A DNA stretch of 64,000 nucleotides, taken from NCBI RefSeq assembly GCF_016801025.1, contig NZ_CP068983.1, forward strand, positions 1,116,001 through 1,180,000, written 5' to 3'. The stretch is from Paradevosia shaoguanensis (GTDB lineage: Bacteria; Pseudomonadota; Alphaproteobacteria; Rhizobiales; Devosiaceae). Below are positions 16,214 to 24,014 of the stretch, piece after piece (within the stretch, counting starts at the first letter, position 1; every line of letters starts with the position of its first letter). The notes below the pieces were generated by a model, which searched no databases, was not told the DNA's origin, and was given only the letters and a program-made list of their open reading frames with translations. Both the position numbers and the translations under genes were made by a program.

Positions 16214-17041
16214 TCAGGCGGCTGTTGTCTCAAGCCAATCCTGCGACACGATCGGCAAAGGAATCGCATCGATCAGGGCTCGCGTATAGGCGTGCTGTGG
16301 ATTGGCGAACACCTTTTCGCATTCGCCCTCTTCCACCACCACGCCGCCATTGAGCACGTAGACGCGATGGCAGAGCGCGCGGATCACCGAAAGGTCGTGG
16401 CTGATAAAGGCCATCGACATCCCGATTTCGGCGCAAAGCTCCTTGAGCAATTGCAGCACCCGCGCCTGGGTGGAGACGTCCTGCCCCGAGACGATCTCGT
16501 CGGCGAGCACGAAGCTGGGCCGCAACATCACCGCGCGGGCAATGCCGACGCGCTGGCGCTGGCCGCCCGAGAGTTCGTGCGGATAGCGCCCGAGCACCAC
16601 CTGCGGCAGCCCCACGCGATCGAGCACCTCGGCGATCCGCACCAGGGCCGTCGCCTTGTCCGGCGCGATGCCGTGGAGGAGAATAGGTTTGGAGAGGATG
16701 GTCCCGATGGTCTGGCGCGGATTGAGCGAGGACATCGGGTCCTGAAAGATCATCTGCATCTGCCGGCGCAGCGCGATTTCGCCGCCCGGAAACGCACTGA
16801 GCGGCTTGCCCTCGAACAGCACCGCGCCGCCGGTCGCCGGTTGCAGGCCCAGGAGCGCGCGGCCGAGCGTAGTCTTGCCGGAGCCCGATTCACCGACGAT
16901 GCCGACGATCTCGCCGCGCCCGATGCCGACATTGACACCCTTGAGCACCCGCAGCGGCTGCGCCTGACGGCCCAGGAACGAGCGCTTCTGCCCGAATTCC
17001 ACCACCAGGTCGCGCGTTTCGACCAGAAGATTGTCAGCCAT
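16214..17041 (-). CDS. dipeptide/oligopeptide ABC transporter ATP-binding protein (DppF-like)
   Basis: 275 residues. Walker A GESGSGKTT is near residue 50, the signature is LSGGQRQRVGIARA, and the H-loop is FISHDLS. The Walker B region reads FVLADEIVSGQDVS, where the family usually has DEPVSALDVS (compare the second importer at 61490), so P and AL are replaced. The catalytic Glu is kept. It is the last gene of a five-gene importer operon and overlaps the preceding ATPase gene by 8 bases. It powers uptake in the cytoplasm. Confidence 0.85.
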   Translation of the reverse strand: MADNLLVETRDLVVEFGQKRSFLGRQAQPLRVLKGVNVGIGRGEIVGIVGESGSGKTTLGRALLGLQPATGGAVLFEGKPLSAFPGGEIALRRQMQMIFQDPMSSLNPRQTIGTILSKPILLHGIAPDKATALVRIAEVLDRVGLPQVVLGRYPHELSGGQRQRVGIARAVMLRPSFVLADEIVSGQDVSTQARVLQLLKELCAEIGMSMAFISHDLSVIRALCHRVYVLNGGVVVEEGECEKVFANPQHAYTRALIDAIPLPIVSQDWLETTAA

Positions 17042-17915
17042 GGCGAGCCCCCTGGTTGTCGAAACTGGCGATTTCGGCGCGGCAGGCCGCGATCACCGCA
17101 TCGTCGATCGGGTGCAGTCCCGCCGACGGATTGTCATAGCGCGGGCTGGCCGCGATGAGCGCCCGCGTATAGGCGTGGCGCGGCGTCGAAAAAATCTGCT
17201 CGGCCACGCCCTGCTCCATCACCTTGCCCTGGAACAGCAACGTCACCTCGTCGCAAAGCTGGGCGACGACGCCGAGGTCGTGCGTCACGAACAGCACCGC
17301 CGTACCGTGTTCGGCCTGCATGGTCTTCAAGAGCTTGAGCTCCTGCTTCTGCACCGTCACGTCGAGCGCCGTGGTCGGCTCGTCCGCGATCAGCAGGCGC
17401 GGCTGCAGCGCAAAGGCCGAGGCGATCAGCACGCGCTGGCGCATGCCCCCCGAAAGCTGGTGCGGAAAGCTCTCCATGACGCGTTTGGGGTCGCGGATGG
17501 CGACCTGGTCGAGGAGTTCGAGCCCACGGGCCGCGGCGGCCTTGCCGCTCAGCCCTTTCCACATCTTGAGGCCGTCGGTGAGCTGGTCGCCGATCTTGCG
17601 GCCCGGATTGAGCGCGGTCAGCGGGTCCTGCGGAATGAGCGCGATCTGCGAGCCCACGAACCGGCGCTTTTCGCGCTCGGGCATGTTGATGAGATCATGC
17701 CCATCGAGCTGCACGCTGCCTTCCGTGACGGTGACGCTCGATGCCAGAATGCCCAGGATCGCCTTGGAGATGGTCGACTTGCCCGCCCCGCTCTCGCCCA
17801 CCAGACCCTGGATACGGCCATTGTCGAGGCTGAGCGACACGTCGCGCAGGATCGGCTTGCTGTCTCGGCGCGAGACGGCCGAGAGGTTGGAAATCGTCAG
17901 AAGCGGCTTGCTCAT
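17034..17915 (-). CDS. dipeptide/oligopeptide ABC transporter ATP-binding protein (DppD-like)
   Basis: 293 residues from ATG 17915, which overlaps the permease stop (17912) as ATGA; a longer frame to 18578 is antisense-like noise. Walker A is GESGAGKST, the signature LSGGMRQRVLIA, Walker [15 protein letters not shown] and the H-loop FVTHDLG. The C-terminal HAYTRALIAASPRY segment is typical of oligopeptide-type ATPases. It pairs with the DppF-like subunit. Confidence 0.88.
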   Translation of the reverse strand: MSKPLLTISNLSAVSRRDSKPILRDVSLSLDNGRIQGLVGESGAGKSTISKAILGILASSVTVTEGSVQLDGHDLINMPEREKRRFVGSQIALIPQDPLTALNPGRKIGDQLTDGLKMWKGLSGKAAAARGLELLDQVAIRDPKRVMESFPHQLSGGMRQRVLIASAFALQPRLLIADEPTTALDVTVQKQELKLLKTMQAEHGTAVLFVTHDLGVVAQLCDEVTLLFQGKVMEQGVAEQIFSTPRHAYTRALIAASPRYDNPSAGLHPIDDAVIAACRAEIASFDNQGARHG

Positions 17916-18820
17916 CGCTGCATCACCGGGTCGAGCGTGCGGCGCAGTCCCTCGCCGAGCTGGTTGAAGGCAAGGACGGTGGCGAAGAGCCCGACCAGCG
18001 GCAGCGCGAACACCCACCAGGCCTGGTAAATGATGGTACGCCCCTGCGCGATCATGCCGCCCCAGGTCGGCGTATCGGACGATACCGAAAGGCCAACGAA
18101 AGAAAGAATAGCCTCGATCACCACGGCCAGACCGAGTTCGAGCGTGAAAAGCCCGAGCACGGTCCACAGCACGTTGGGCAGGATTTCGCCCGCCAAGATA
18201 CGGAAGTCGTTGAAACCCAGCACCCGGCCCGCCGTCACGTAGTCGGCATTGCGCTGCGCCTGCGTCTCGGCGCGCACCACGCGGGCAAAGCGCGTCCAGT
18301 CGATGATGGCGATGGCAAAGATCACCGAATGCACGCCTGAGCCGAGAATGGCGACGATGAGGATCGAGAGCAGCACGGCGGGGAACGCCATCCAGATTTC
18401 GATGAGGCGCGAGACCACTGCATCCACCCAGCCGCCGAAATAGCCGGCGAGGAGACCGACAAGCGTGCCGACAACCGCCGCGATGATGGCCGAGGCGAAG
18501 GCGACGGTCAGCGCGATCCGCGTCCCGAAGATGAAGCGCGAAAGCACGTCGCGGCCGAGATCGTCGGTGCCCAGCCAATAGCCCGGCTCCGCGCCCTGCA
18601 TCCAGGCCGGCGGATAGAGCCCGAGCATCAGGTCCTGCTCCAACGGATCATGCGGCGCGATCCAGGGCGCGAAGACTGCCAGAACGATCAGCACCAGGAT
18701 GAAGCCGCCGCCGATGATGACCTTCGGGTCGCGCAGCAGCGCGCGCAAGGTTGGCCCGAAAGCGCGTTTGGTGGGAATGGCCGATGCGGCCGTATTGGTC
18801 ATGTGCACAGCGTCAGCCAC
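17912..18820 (-). CDS. dipeptide-type ABC transporter permease (DppC-like)
   Basis: 302 residues. It has an N-terminal membrane segment after a ~28-residue cytoplasmic stretch, the DppC hallmark GYWLGTDDLGRDVLSRFIFGTR, five further membrane segments and the EAA loop near AGRVLGFNDFRILAGEILPN. It overlaps the DppB-like gene by 8 bases and the ATPase gene by 4, so the set is tightly coupled. Confidence 0.88.
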   Translation of the reverse strand: MADAVHMTNTAASAIPTKRAFGPTLRALLRDPKVIIGGGFILVLIVLAVFAPWIAPHDPLEQDLMLGLYPPAWMQGAEPGYWLGTDDLGRDVLSRFIFGTRIALTVAFASAIIAAVVGTLVGLLAGYFGGWVDAVVSRLIEIWMAFPAVLLSILIVAILGSGVHSVIFAIAIIDWTRFARVVRAETQAQRNADYVTAGRVLGFNDFRILAGEILPNVLWTVLGLFTLELGLAVVIEAILSFVGLSVSSDTPTWGGMIAQGRTIIYQAWWVFALPLVGLFATVLAFNQLGEGLRRTLDPVMQR

Positions 18821-19826
18821 GGCTGAGCCTCGGATTAAGGGCGACGACCAGCAGGTCCACCGCCAGATTGATGAGAATGAACAGCACGCCGAACATCAGG
18901 ATCAGGCCCTGGATCAGCGGAAAATCGCGGTTGATCACGGCGTCGATGGCCATGTTGCCGAGGCCCGGATAGGAGAAGATCTTCTCGATGATGACGGTGC
19001 CGCCGATGAGGAAGGTGAACTGCACGCCGGTCAGCGCCAGCGTCGGGCCGACCGCATTTCGCAACGCTTCGCCCAGCACCAGCCGGCGTTCGCTCATGCC
19101 CTTGACCCGGGCCAGCACCACATAGTCCTGCATCATGGCTTCGCCGAGCGCTTCCTTGAGCACGCGCGCGATGATCGCCGCCAGCGGCAAAGCGAGGGCG
19201 AAAACCGGCATCAGCATGTGCGAGAACACGTCCCACACCACGCCCCAGCGCCCGGTGAGAATTGCCTCGATGAGATAGAAATTGGTGACGAACACCGTCC
19301 CTGCCGCCGGGTCGTTCCGGCCCGAAAGCGGCAGGATCGGGAAGGCGACGCCGAGCAGCAGCACGAAGGCCAGGGCCCAGACGAATTCGGGCACCGTCAG
19401 CAATAGACTGTTGGCGCCGTCGAGCGCCGAGGCGCCCCAGCTCTTGCGCAATAGCGTCGAGGCCACGGCCATCACGCCGCCCAGCAGCACCGCGATGATC
19501 AGCGCCGCCACCGCCAGTTCCAGCGTCGCCGGCAGGCGCTCGGCCAGGAGCGAAATCACGCTGACCTGCCGCGAGATGGAAGTGCCGAAATCGCCCTGCA
19601 GGAAATTGGTAAGCCAGATCCAGAACTGCATGGGCAGCGACTGGTCGAGCCCGTATTTGGCCTTGAGGGCCAGGATGTCGGTTTCGCTGGCGCCCGGTCC
19701 GATCATCATGGCGATCGGGTTGCCGGGGGCGACCCGCAGCAGGACGAAAACTACTATTGCTACGCCAAGGAGGGTAATCGCCCCCATTGCGACGCGCTTG
19801 AGAATGGCCGAGATCATCGGTCGCAT
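18813..19826 (-). CDS. dipeptide-type ABC transporter permease (DppB-like)
   Basis: 337 residues with six predicted membrane segments. The first segment ends in FVLLRVAPGNP, followed by the periplasmic KYGLDQSLPMQFWIWL, both standard in DppB. The EAA-like loop is ARVKGMSERRLVLGEALRNA. It forms the membrane channel with DppC. It is separated from the binding-protein gene by about 100 bases that contain a hairpin. Confidence 0.88.
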   Translation of the reverse strand: MRPMISAILKRVAMGAITLLGVAIVVFVLLRVAPGNPIAMMIGPGASETDILALKAKYGLDQSLPMQFWIWLTNFLQGDFGTSISRQVSVISLLAERLPATLELAVAALIIAVLLGGVMAVASTLLRKSWGASALDGANSLLLTVPEFVWALAFVLLLGVAFPILPLSGRNDPAAGTVFVTNFYLIEAILTGRWGVVWDVFSHMLMPVFALALPLAAIIARVLKEALGEAMMQDYVVLARVKGMSERRLVLGEALRNAVGPTLALTGVQFTFLIGGTVIIEKIFSYPGLGNMAIDAVINRDFPLIQGLILMFGVLFILINLAVDLLVVALNPRLSRG

Positions 19827-19884
19827 GCTCCCTCTGCTGCACTAAGGTTAGTCACGCTCGATCCGGTTCCCCGTCCGGATCGGC

Positions 19885-19921
19885 GACAGAAAGGCCGGGC
19901 CCGCAGGCCCGACCCCTTTAT
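19885..19921 (-). terminator. stem-loop between binding-protein and permease genes
   Basis: On the minus strand TCGGGCC and GGCCCGG pair around a short loop, with AAAGGGG before and CCTTTC after. Such hairpins behind the binding-protein gene typically lower expression of the downstream permease genes. Confidence 0.45.
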
Positions 19922-19928
19922 CGCTCCA

Positions 19929-21461
19929 TCAGGCCTTGGCGACCAGTGTCGGCTGCATGGCGCCCGAGACGTTCGGGAGCACGGCCAGAGACGACTTGTA
20001 GATGATCGGCTGCACGTACTGGAGCAGCGGGATCACCAGGCCTTCGTCGGCGATGTAGCGGTCCACGGCGCGCCAGCCCGCGATGCGCTTTTCCTCGTCC
20101 TGCTCGGTCATGAGCGGGGCGATCTTGGCATCGAGGTCTTCCGTCTTCCAGGCCGAGTTCGGCGAGGGGCCGAACATGGCGTGGCCGGTCGAGGTCGTCG
20201 GGTCGGCGATGGCGTCGCCCCAGTTGTAGAAGGCGGCCGGAGCCAGCTCGTGGGCGGCGCGCAGTTCGTAGTGCTTGGCGATCTCGTAGACTTCGATCTC
20301 GGCTTCGATGCCGACCTTGCGCCACATGCCCACGATCGCCTGGATCATCTCGTAATCCTTCGGCTTGAAGCCGCGCGTCGTCTGGATCTTGAACTTGACC
20401 GGATTGTCCGTCGAGAAGCCGCTGTCGGCCAGGAGCTTCTTGGAGAGCTCGGGGTCGTAGGCAACCTTGATGGTCGGATCGTAGGCCAGGTATTCCGGCG
20501 TCTGCAGCGTGTCGAGCGGCACACCGTACCCGCGCAGCAGGCGGTCCACGATCGCCTGCTTGTCGATCGCGTGGATCGCGGCCAGGCGCACGTTTTTGTC
20601 CAGCATCGGGTCGATGTTGGTGATGAAGATCATGCCCACGTCCGAGATCGGCGTGGCCACACCCTTGAGGCCCGGCTTGTCCTTGAGGCGATCATAGTCC
20701 TCGTAGGAAATGTCGAGCGTCAGGTCGGACGAGCCGCTCTCGATCTCAGCGACGCGGCTGGTGGCATCGGTCACGAACTTGAACACCACGGTCTCGAAGG
20801 CCGGCTGGACGCCCCAGTAGTTCGGGTTGCGCTTGAGGCGCAGGAAGGCATTGGCCTCGTACTGGTCGACCATATAGGGGCCGGTACCGACGGGCTTGCG
20901 GTTGAATTCTTCCGCGCCGACCTTCTCGTAATAGGCCTTGGGCATGACGAAGCCGGTCAGGAACGCCATCCACTTGAAGAAGGTCGGCTCGAACACCGGC
21001 ATCTCGGCGGTTATGCGGTTGCCGTCGACGGTGAGGTTCTTGATCGAGGCCCAGACGAACGAGACCGGATTGCCGGTCGCCGGATCGGCGGCACGTTCGA
21101 TCGACCACTTGACGTCTTCGGGCGTGAAGGGCGAACCGTCATGCCAGGTGACGTTCTCGCGCACGTCCATGAAAACCTTGGTCTTGTCCTCGTTCCAGCC
21201 CCAGGCGGTGAGCAGGCCCGGCTCGAACTCGAGGTTCGGGCGCTGGCCGATATACTGGTCGAACACCGAGCGGTAGATCGCCTGCACGGTCGGGTTGACG
21301 GCCGATGCACCGGTGGTCGGATCGAAGCCAGGCAGGTTGACGTTGAAGGCGATGGTGAGCGTGTCGCTGTTCTGCGCGAAGGCGGGCATCTGCCCGGCCA
21401 GAATCGCGCCGATCACGCCTGCGGCGCCTCCCGCCAAAAAGTTACGACGTGAGATAGTCAT
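19929..21461 (-). CDS. dipeptide-type ABC transporter substrate-binding protein (SBP family 5), Tat signal
   Basis: 510 residues from ATG 21461 (AGGG seven bases upstream). It starts with a twin-arginine-like signal, TISRRNFLAGGAAGVIGA, and a cleavage region PAFAQ. The mature protein has the family-5 pattern: FDPTTGA, ENVTWHDGSPFTPEDVKWS, VGTGPYMVDQYEAN and RNPNYWG. It captures a peptide-like or other amphiphilic ligand in the periplasm. The promoter region carries two copies of the island-wide motif (21523, 21565), so the ligand may be an aromatic compound rather than a peptide (inference). Confidence 0.88.
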   Translation of the reverse strand: MTISRRNFLAGGAAGVIGAILAGQMPAFAQNSDTLTIAFNVNLPGFDPTTGASAVNPTVQAIYRSVFDQYIGQRPNLEFEPGLLTAWGWNEDKTKVFMDVRENVTWHDGSPFTPEDVKWSIERAADPATGNPVSFVWASIKNLTVDGNRITAEMPVFEPTFFKWMAFLTGFVMPKAYYEKVGAEEFNRKPVGTGPYMVDQYEANAFLRLKRNPNYWGVQPAFETVVFKFVTDATSRVAEIESGSSDLTLDISYEDYDRLKDKPGLKGVATPISDVGMIFITNIDPMLDKNVRLAAIHAIDKQAIVDRLLRGYGVPLDTLQTPEYLAYDPTIKVAYDPELSKKLLADSGFSTDNPVKFKIQTTRGFKPKDYEMIQAIVGMWRKVGIEAEIEVYEIAKHYELRAAHELAPAAFYNWGDAIADPTTSTGHAMFGPSPNSAWKTEDLDAKIAPLMTEQDEEKRIAGWRAVDRYIADEGLVIPLLQYVQPIIYKSSLAVLPNVSGAMQPTLVAKA

Positions 21462-21522
21462 TTCGTTCCCTCTCTTTGCGCTTTGGTTTTTCCCCGGAAC
21501 CCCGGACGCGCTTAACCCGGAT

Positions 21523-21537
21523 ACTTTATACTTAAAC
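21523..21537. promoter_or_regulatory. candidate operator site 5 (ACTTTATACTTAAAC)
   Basis: One mismatch in the 12-base core relative to the reverse complement of site 1. Located 62 bases upstream of the importer's binding-protein start. Confidence 0.55.
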
Positions 21538-21564
21538 ATATCCTTGCTCATGCATCTAGATGAT

Positions 21565-21579
21565 ATTTTAGGATTGAAG
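21565..21579. promoter_or_regulatory. weaker operator-like site (ATTTTAGGATTGAAG)
   Basis: Degenerate copy of the same motif, 42 bases from site 5, echoing the paired arrangement at 5915/5950. Confidence 0.35.
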
Positions 21580-21752
21580 CACCGCGTGGAAATGTTCCCC
21601 ACAATGCCACCACAGAACCACATCGTCGTGCTGCTAAGTACGGCATAATGCACAAGAAAGGCGCAGGGAGCGCGGGACAAACCAGAGTGCAAAAGTCGTC
21701 TATTCCAGACCGTTTACAACGGACGCGCTTCGTCTCATCCTTAAGTCGCTGA

Positions 21753-21791
21753 TTGACAGCACCAGGTGATTGGATAACTATGCAAATGCAT
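21753..21791 (+). promoter_or_regulatory. candidate promoter and ATGCA-N2-TGCAT operator of the oxidoreductase genes
   Basis: TTGACA (21753-21758), a 16-base spacer and TAACTA (21775-21780) form a plausible sigma-70 promoter. The inverted repeat ATGCA-AA-TGCAT (21780-21791) overlaps the -10 end, where a repressor would block initiation. Similar ATGCAT/TGCA-TG-TGCA elements lie in the 29.4 kb divergent promoter. Confidence 0.5.
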
Positions 21792-21855
21792 AAATCTGAT
21801 CGGCAGAGGGAAAACGCCGCTTGGATTTGACATTGTTTCAAGGGAGGCTGCCGCC

Positions 21856-24009
21856 ATGGCTGAGCGGTCGTTTGCGCGCGAAGTCGAGGATCTGAAGCTC
21901 GGCGAAGGCGAATTGTTTCGCGGCGAAGGCATCCTCGCCATCACCAAAGCCCTGCTCCAATCGGGCGTTGCCTATGTCGGCGGCTACCAGGGCTCGCCCA
22001 TCTCGCACCTGATGGATGTCCTCTCAGACGCCAAGCCGGTGCTCGATGAACTGGGCGTCCATTTCGAATCCTCGGCCTCCGAAGCGGCCGCCGCCGCCAT
22101 GCTCTCGGCCTCGGTCATGTATCCGCTGCGCGGCGCCGTAACCTGGAAATCCACCGCCGGCACCAACGTCGCCTCGGACGCACTCACCAACCTCGCCTCC
22201 TCCGGCGTCGTCGGCGGCGCGCTCATCATCCTGGGCGAAGATTACGGCGAGGGCTCATCGATCCCGCAGGAGCGCTCGCATGCCTTTGCGATGAAGTCGC
22301 AGATGTGGCTGCTCGACCCGCGCCCAAACCTGGAATCGATCGTCAAATCCGTTGAAGACGGCTTCGCGCTCTCCGAGGCGTCCAACACCCCGGTCATGCT
22401 TCAGGTCCGCATCCGCGCCTGCCACGTCCACGGCCAGTTCACCGCCAAGGACAACCAGAAGCCGAAATACACCATCAAGGAAGCGCTCGAGAACCCGGTG
22501 CGCGAGCTCGACCGCATCGTGCTGCCGCCGCAATCGATCACCATCCACGACCGCGACAAGATCGAGAAGCGCTGGCCAGCCGCGCTCCAGTTCATCAAGG
22601 ACAAAAAGCTCAACGAGCATTTCGGTCCCGAGGAAGGCCCAGTCGGCATCATCCTCCAGGGCGGCATGTACAACAGCGTCATCCGTGGCCTGCAGCTCCT
22701 CGGCCTTGCCGATTCCTACGGCAATTCCGCCATTCCCCTCTATGTCCTCAACGTCACCTACCCGCTGGTCGATGACGAAGTGGTCGCCTTCTGCGCCGGC
22801 AAGCAGGCCGTGCTGATGGTCGAGGAAGGGCACCCCGAATATCTAGAGCAGGCTGTCGCCACGGCACTCCGCCGCCGCGACATCCAGACCGTCCTTGCCG
22901 GCAAGGGCACGCTGCCCATCCGCGGCGACTACACCGCCGCCGTCCTCATGAAGGGCGTCGAAAAGTTCCTGGGCGAACACGCCCCGCAATATCTGGGCAA
23001 CCGCCCGCCGCTCCCCAGCGCCGATGCCGTCCTCGCCGACCCCAAGGTCAAGGCGCTGGCCGATGTCGTTCCCGCTCGCCCCGCCGGCTTCTGCACCGGC
23101 TGCCCGGAGCGCCCGATCTTCGCTGCCATGAAGCTGGTCGAGCAGGAACTGGGCGAGCACCATGTCTCGGCCGATATCGGCTGCCACCTCTTCTCGATCC
23201 TGCCGCCCTTCAATATCGGCGGCTCCACCATGGGCTACGGCCTCGGCCCCGCTTCGGCCTCCGCCTTCAACGTCGACGCCGAAAAGCGCTCCATCTCGGT
23301 GATGGGCGACGGCGGCTTCTGGCACAACGGCCTTTCGACTTCCGTAGGCAACGCCGTCTACAACAAGCACAACGGCGTCATCATGGTGGTGGACAATTAC
23401 TACTCCTCGGCCACCGGCGGGCAGGACATCCTCTCCTCGCGCGCCCTCAACCCGCTGCGCTCGACCAACAATTCCATCACCAAGGCGGTCAAGGGCATCG
23501 GCGCGAAGTGGGTGCGCCAGATCGATCGCACTTACGATGTCGGCAAGATGCGCGACACCTTGAAGGAAGCGCTGACCTCCGACGAGGAAGGCCCCAAGAT
23601 CATCGTCGCTTCGTCCGAGTGCATGCTCAACAAGCAGCGCCGCGAAAAGCCGCTCTTCTCCAAGAGCGTCAAGGACGGCAAGCGCATGGTGCGCGAACGT
23701 TTCGGCGTCGATGAGGACACCTGTACCGGCGACCATGCCTGCATACGCCTGTCGGGCTGCCCCTCGCTCTCGCTCAAGCACACTAACGATCCGCTGCGCG
23801 ACGACCCGATCGTGGCCATCGACAATTCCTGCGTCGGCTGCGGCAATTGCGGCGAGGTCTCGGAGGCTGCCGTGCTCTGCCCGTCCTTCTACCGGGCCGA
23901 CATCATCTACAATCCTTCCAAGACCGATCTCTTCATGGCGCGCGTCCGCACTGCCGTGATCGGCTTCTTCCAGCGGCGCCGCCAGGCGCGCCGCATCGCT
24001 TTCGCGTGA
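21856..24009 (+). CDS. indolepyruvate:ferredoxin oxidoreductase alpha-like subunit (2-oxoacid oxidoreductase)
   Basis: 717 residues. The N-terminal part binds one TPP half-site (GNEAxA-like region AYVGGYQGSPISHLMD), and the middle has the TPP/Mg2+ motif GDGGFWHNG with NNYYSSATGGQ-like context (VVDNYYSSATGGQ). The C-terminus carries a ferredoxin-like domain with two cysteine clusters, DTCTGDHACIRLSGCP and NSCVGCGNCGEVSEAAVLCP, for [4Fe-4S] centres. The family oxidatively decarboxylates aryl 2-oxoacids with CoA, reducing ferredoxin. Together with the next gene it forms the full enzyme. Given the nearby isatin-hydrolase-like gene, isatinate (an aryl 2-oxoacid) is an attractive substrate (inference). 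Confidence 0.85.
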   Translation: MAERSFAREVEDLKLGEGELFRGEGILAITKALLQSGVAYVGGYQGSPISHLMDVLSDAKPVLDELGVHFESSASEAAAAAMLSASVMYPLRGAVTWKSTAGTNVASDALTNLASSGVVGGALIILGEDYGEGSSIPQERSHAFAMKSQMWLLDPRPNLESIVKSVEDGFALSEASNTPVMLQVRIRACHVHGQFTAKDNQKPKYTIKEALENPVRELDRIVLPPQSITIHDRDKIEKRWPAALQFIKDKKLNEHFGPEEGPVGIILQGGMYNSVIRGLQLLGLADSYGNSAIPLYVLNVTYPLVDDEVVAFCAGKQAVLMVEEGHPEYLEQAVATALRRRDIQTVLAGKGTLPIRGDYTAAVLMKGVEKFLGEHAPQYLGNRPPLPSADAVLADPKVKALADVVPARPAGFCTGCPERPIFAAMKLVEQELGEHHVSADIGCHLFSILPPFNIGGSTMGYGLGPASASAFNVDAEKRSISVMGDGGFWHNGLSTSVGNAVYNKHNGVIMVVDNYYSSATGGQDILSSRALNPLRSTNNSITKAVKGIGAKWVRQIDRTYDVGKMRDTLKEALTSDEEGPKIIVASSECMLNKQRREKPLFSKSVKDGKRMVRERFGVDEDTCTGDHACIRLSGCPSLSLKHTNDPLRDDPIVAIDNSCVGCGNCGEVSEAAVLCPSFYRADIIYNPSKTDLFMARVRTAVIGFFQRRRQARRIAFA

Positions 24010-24014
24010 TCGCC

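Larger units (their letters stand above)
21462..21855. other. divergent promoter region, importer / oxidoreductase
   Basis: This 394-bp region separates the importer (minus) from the oxidoreductase genes (plus). It is AT-richer than its surroundings and carries the operator-like sites listed separately, a candidate promoter for the plus-strand gene and ATGCAT-type repeats. No gene is seen. Confidence 0.6.
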
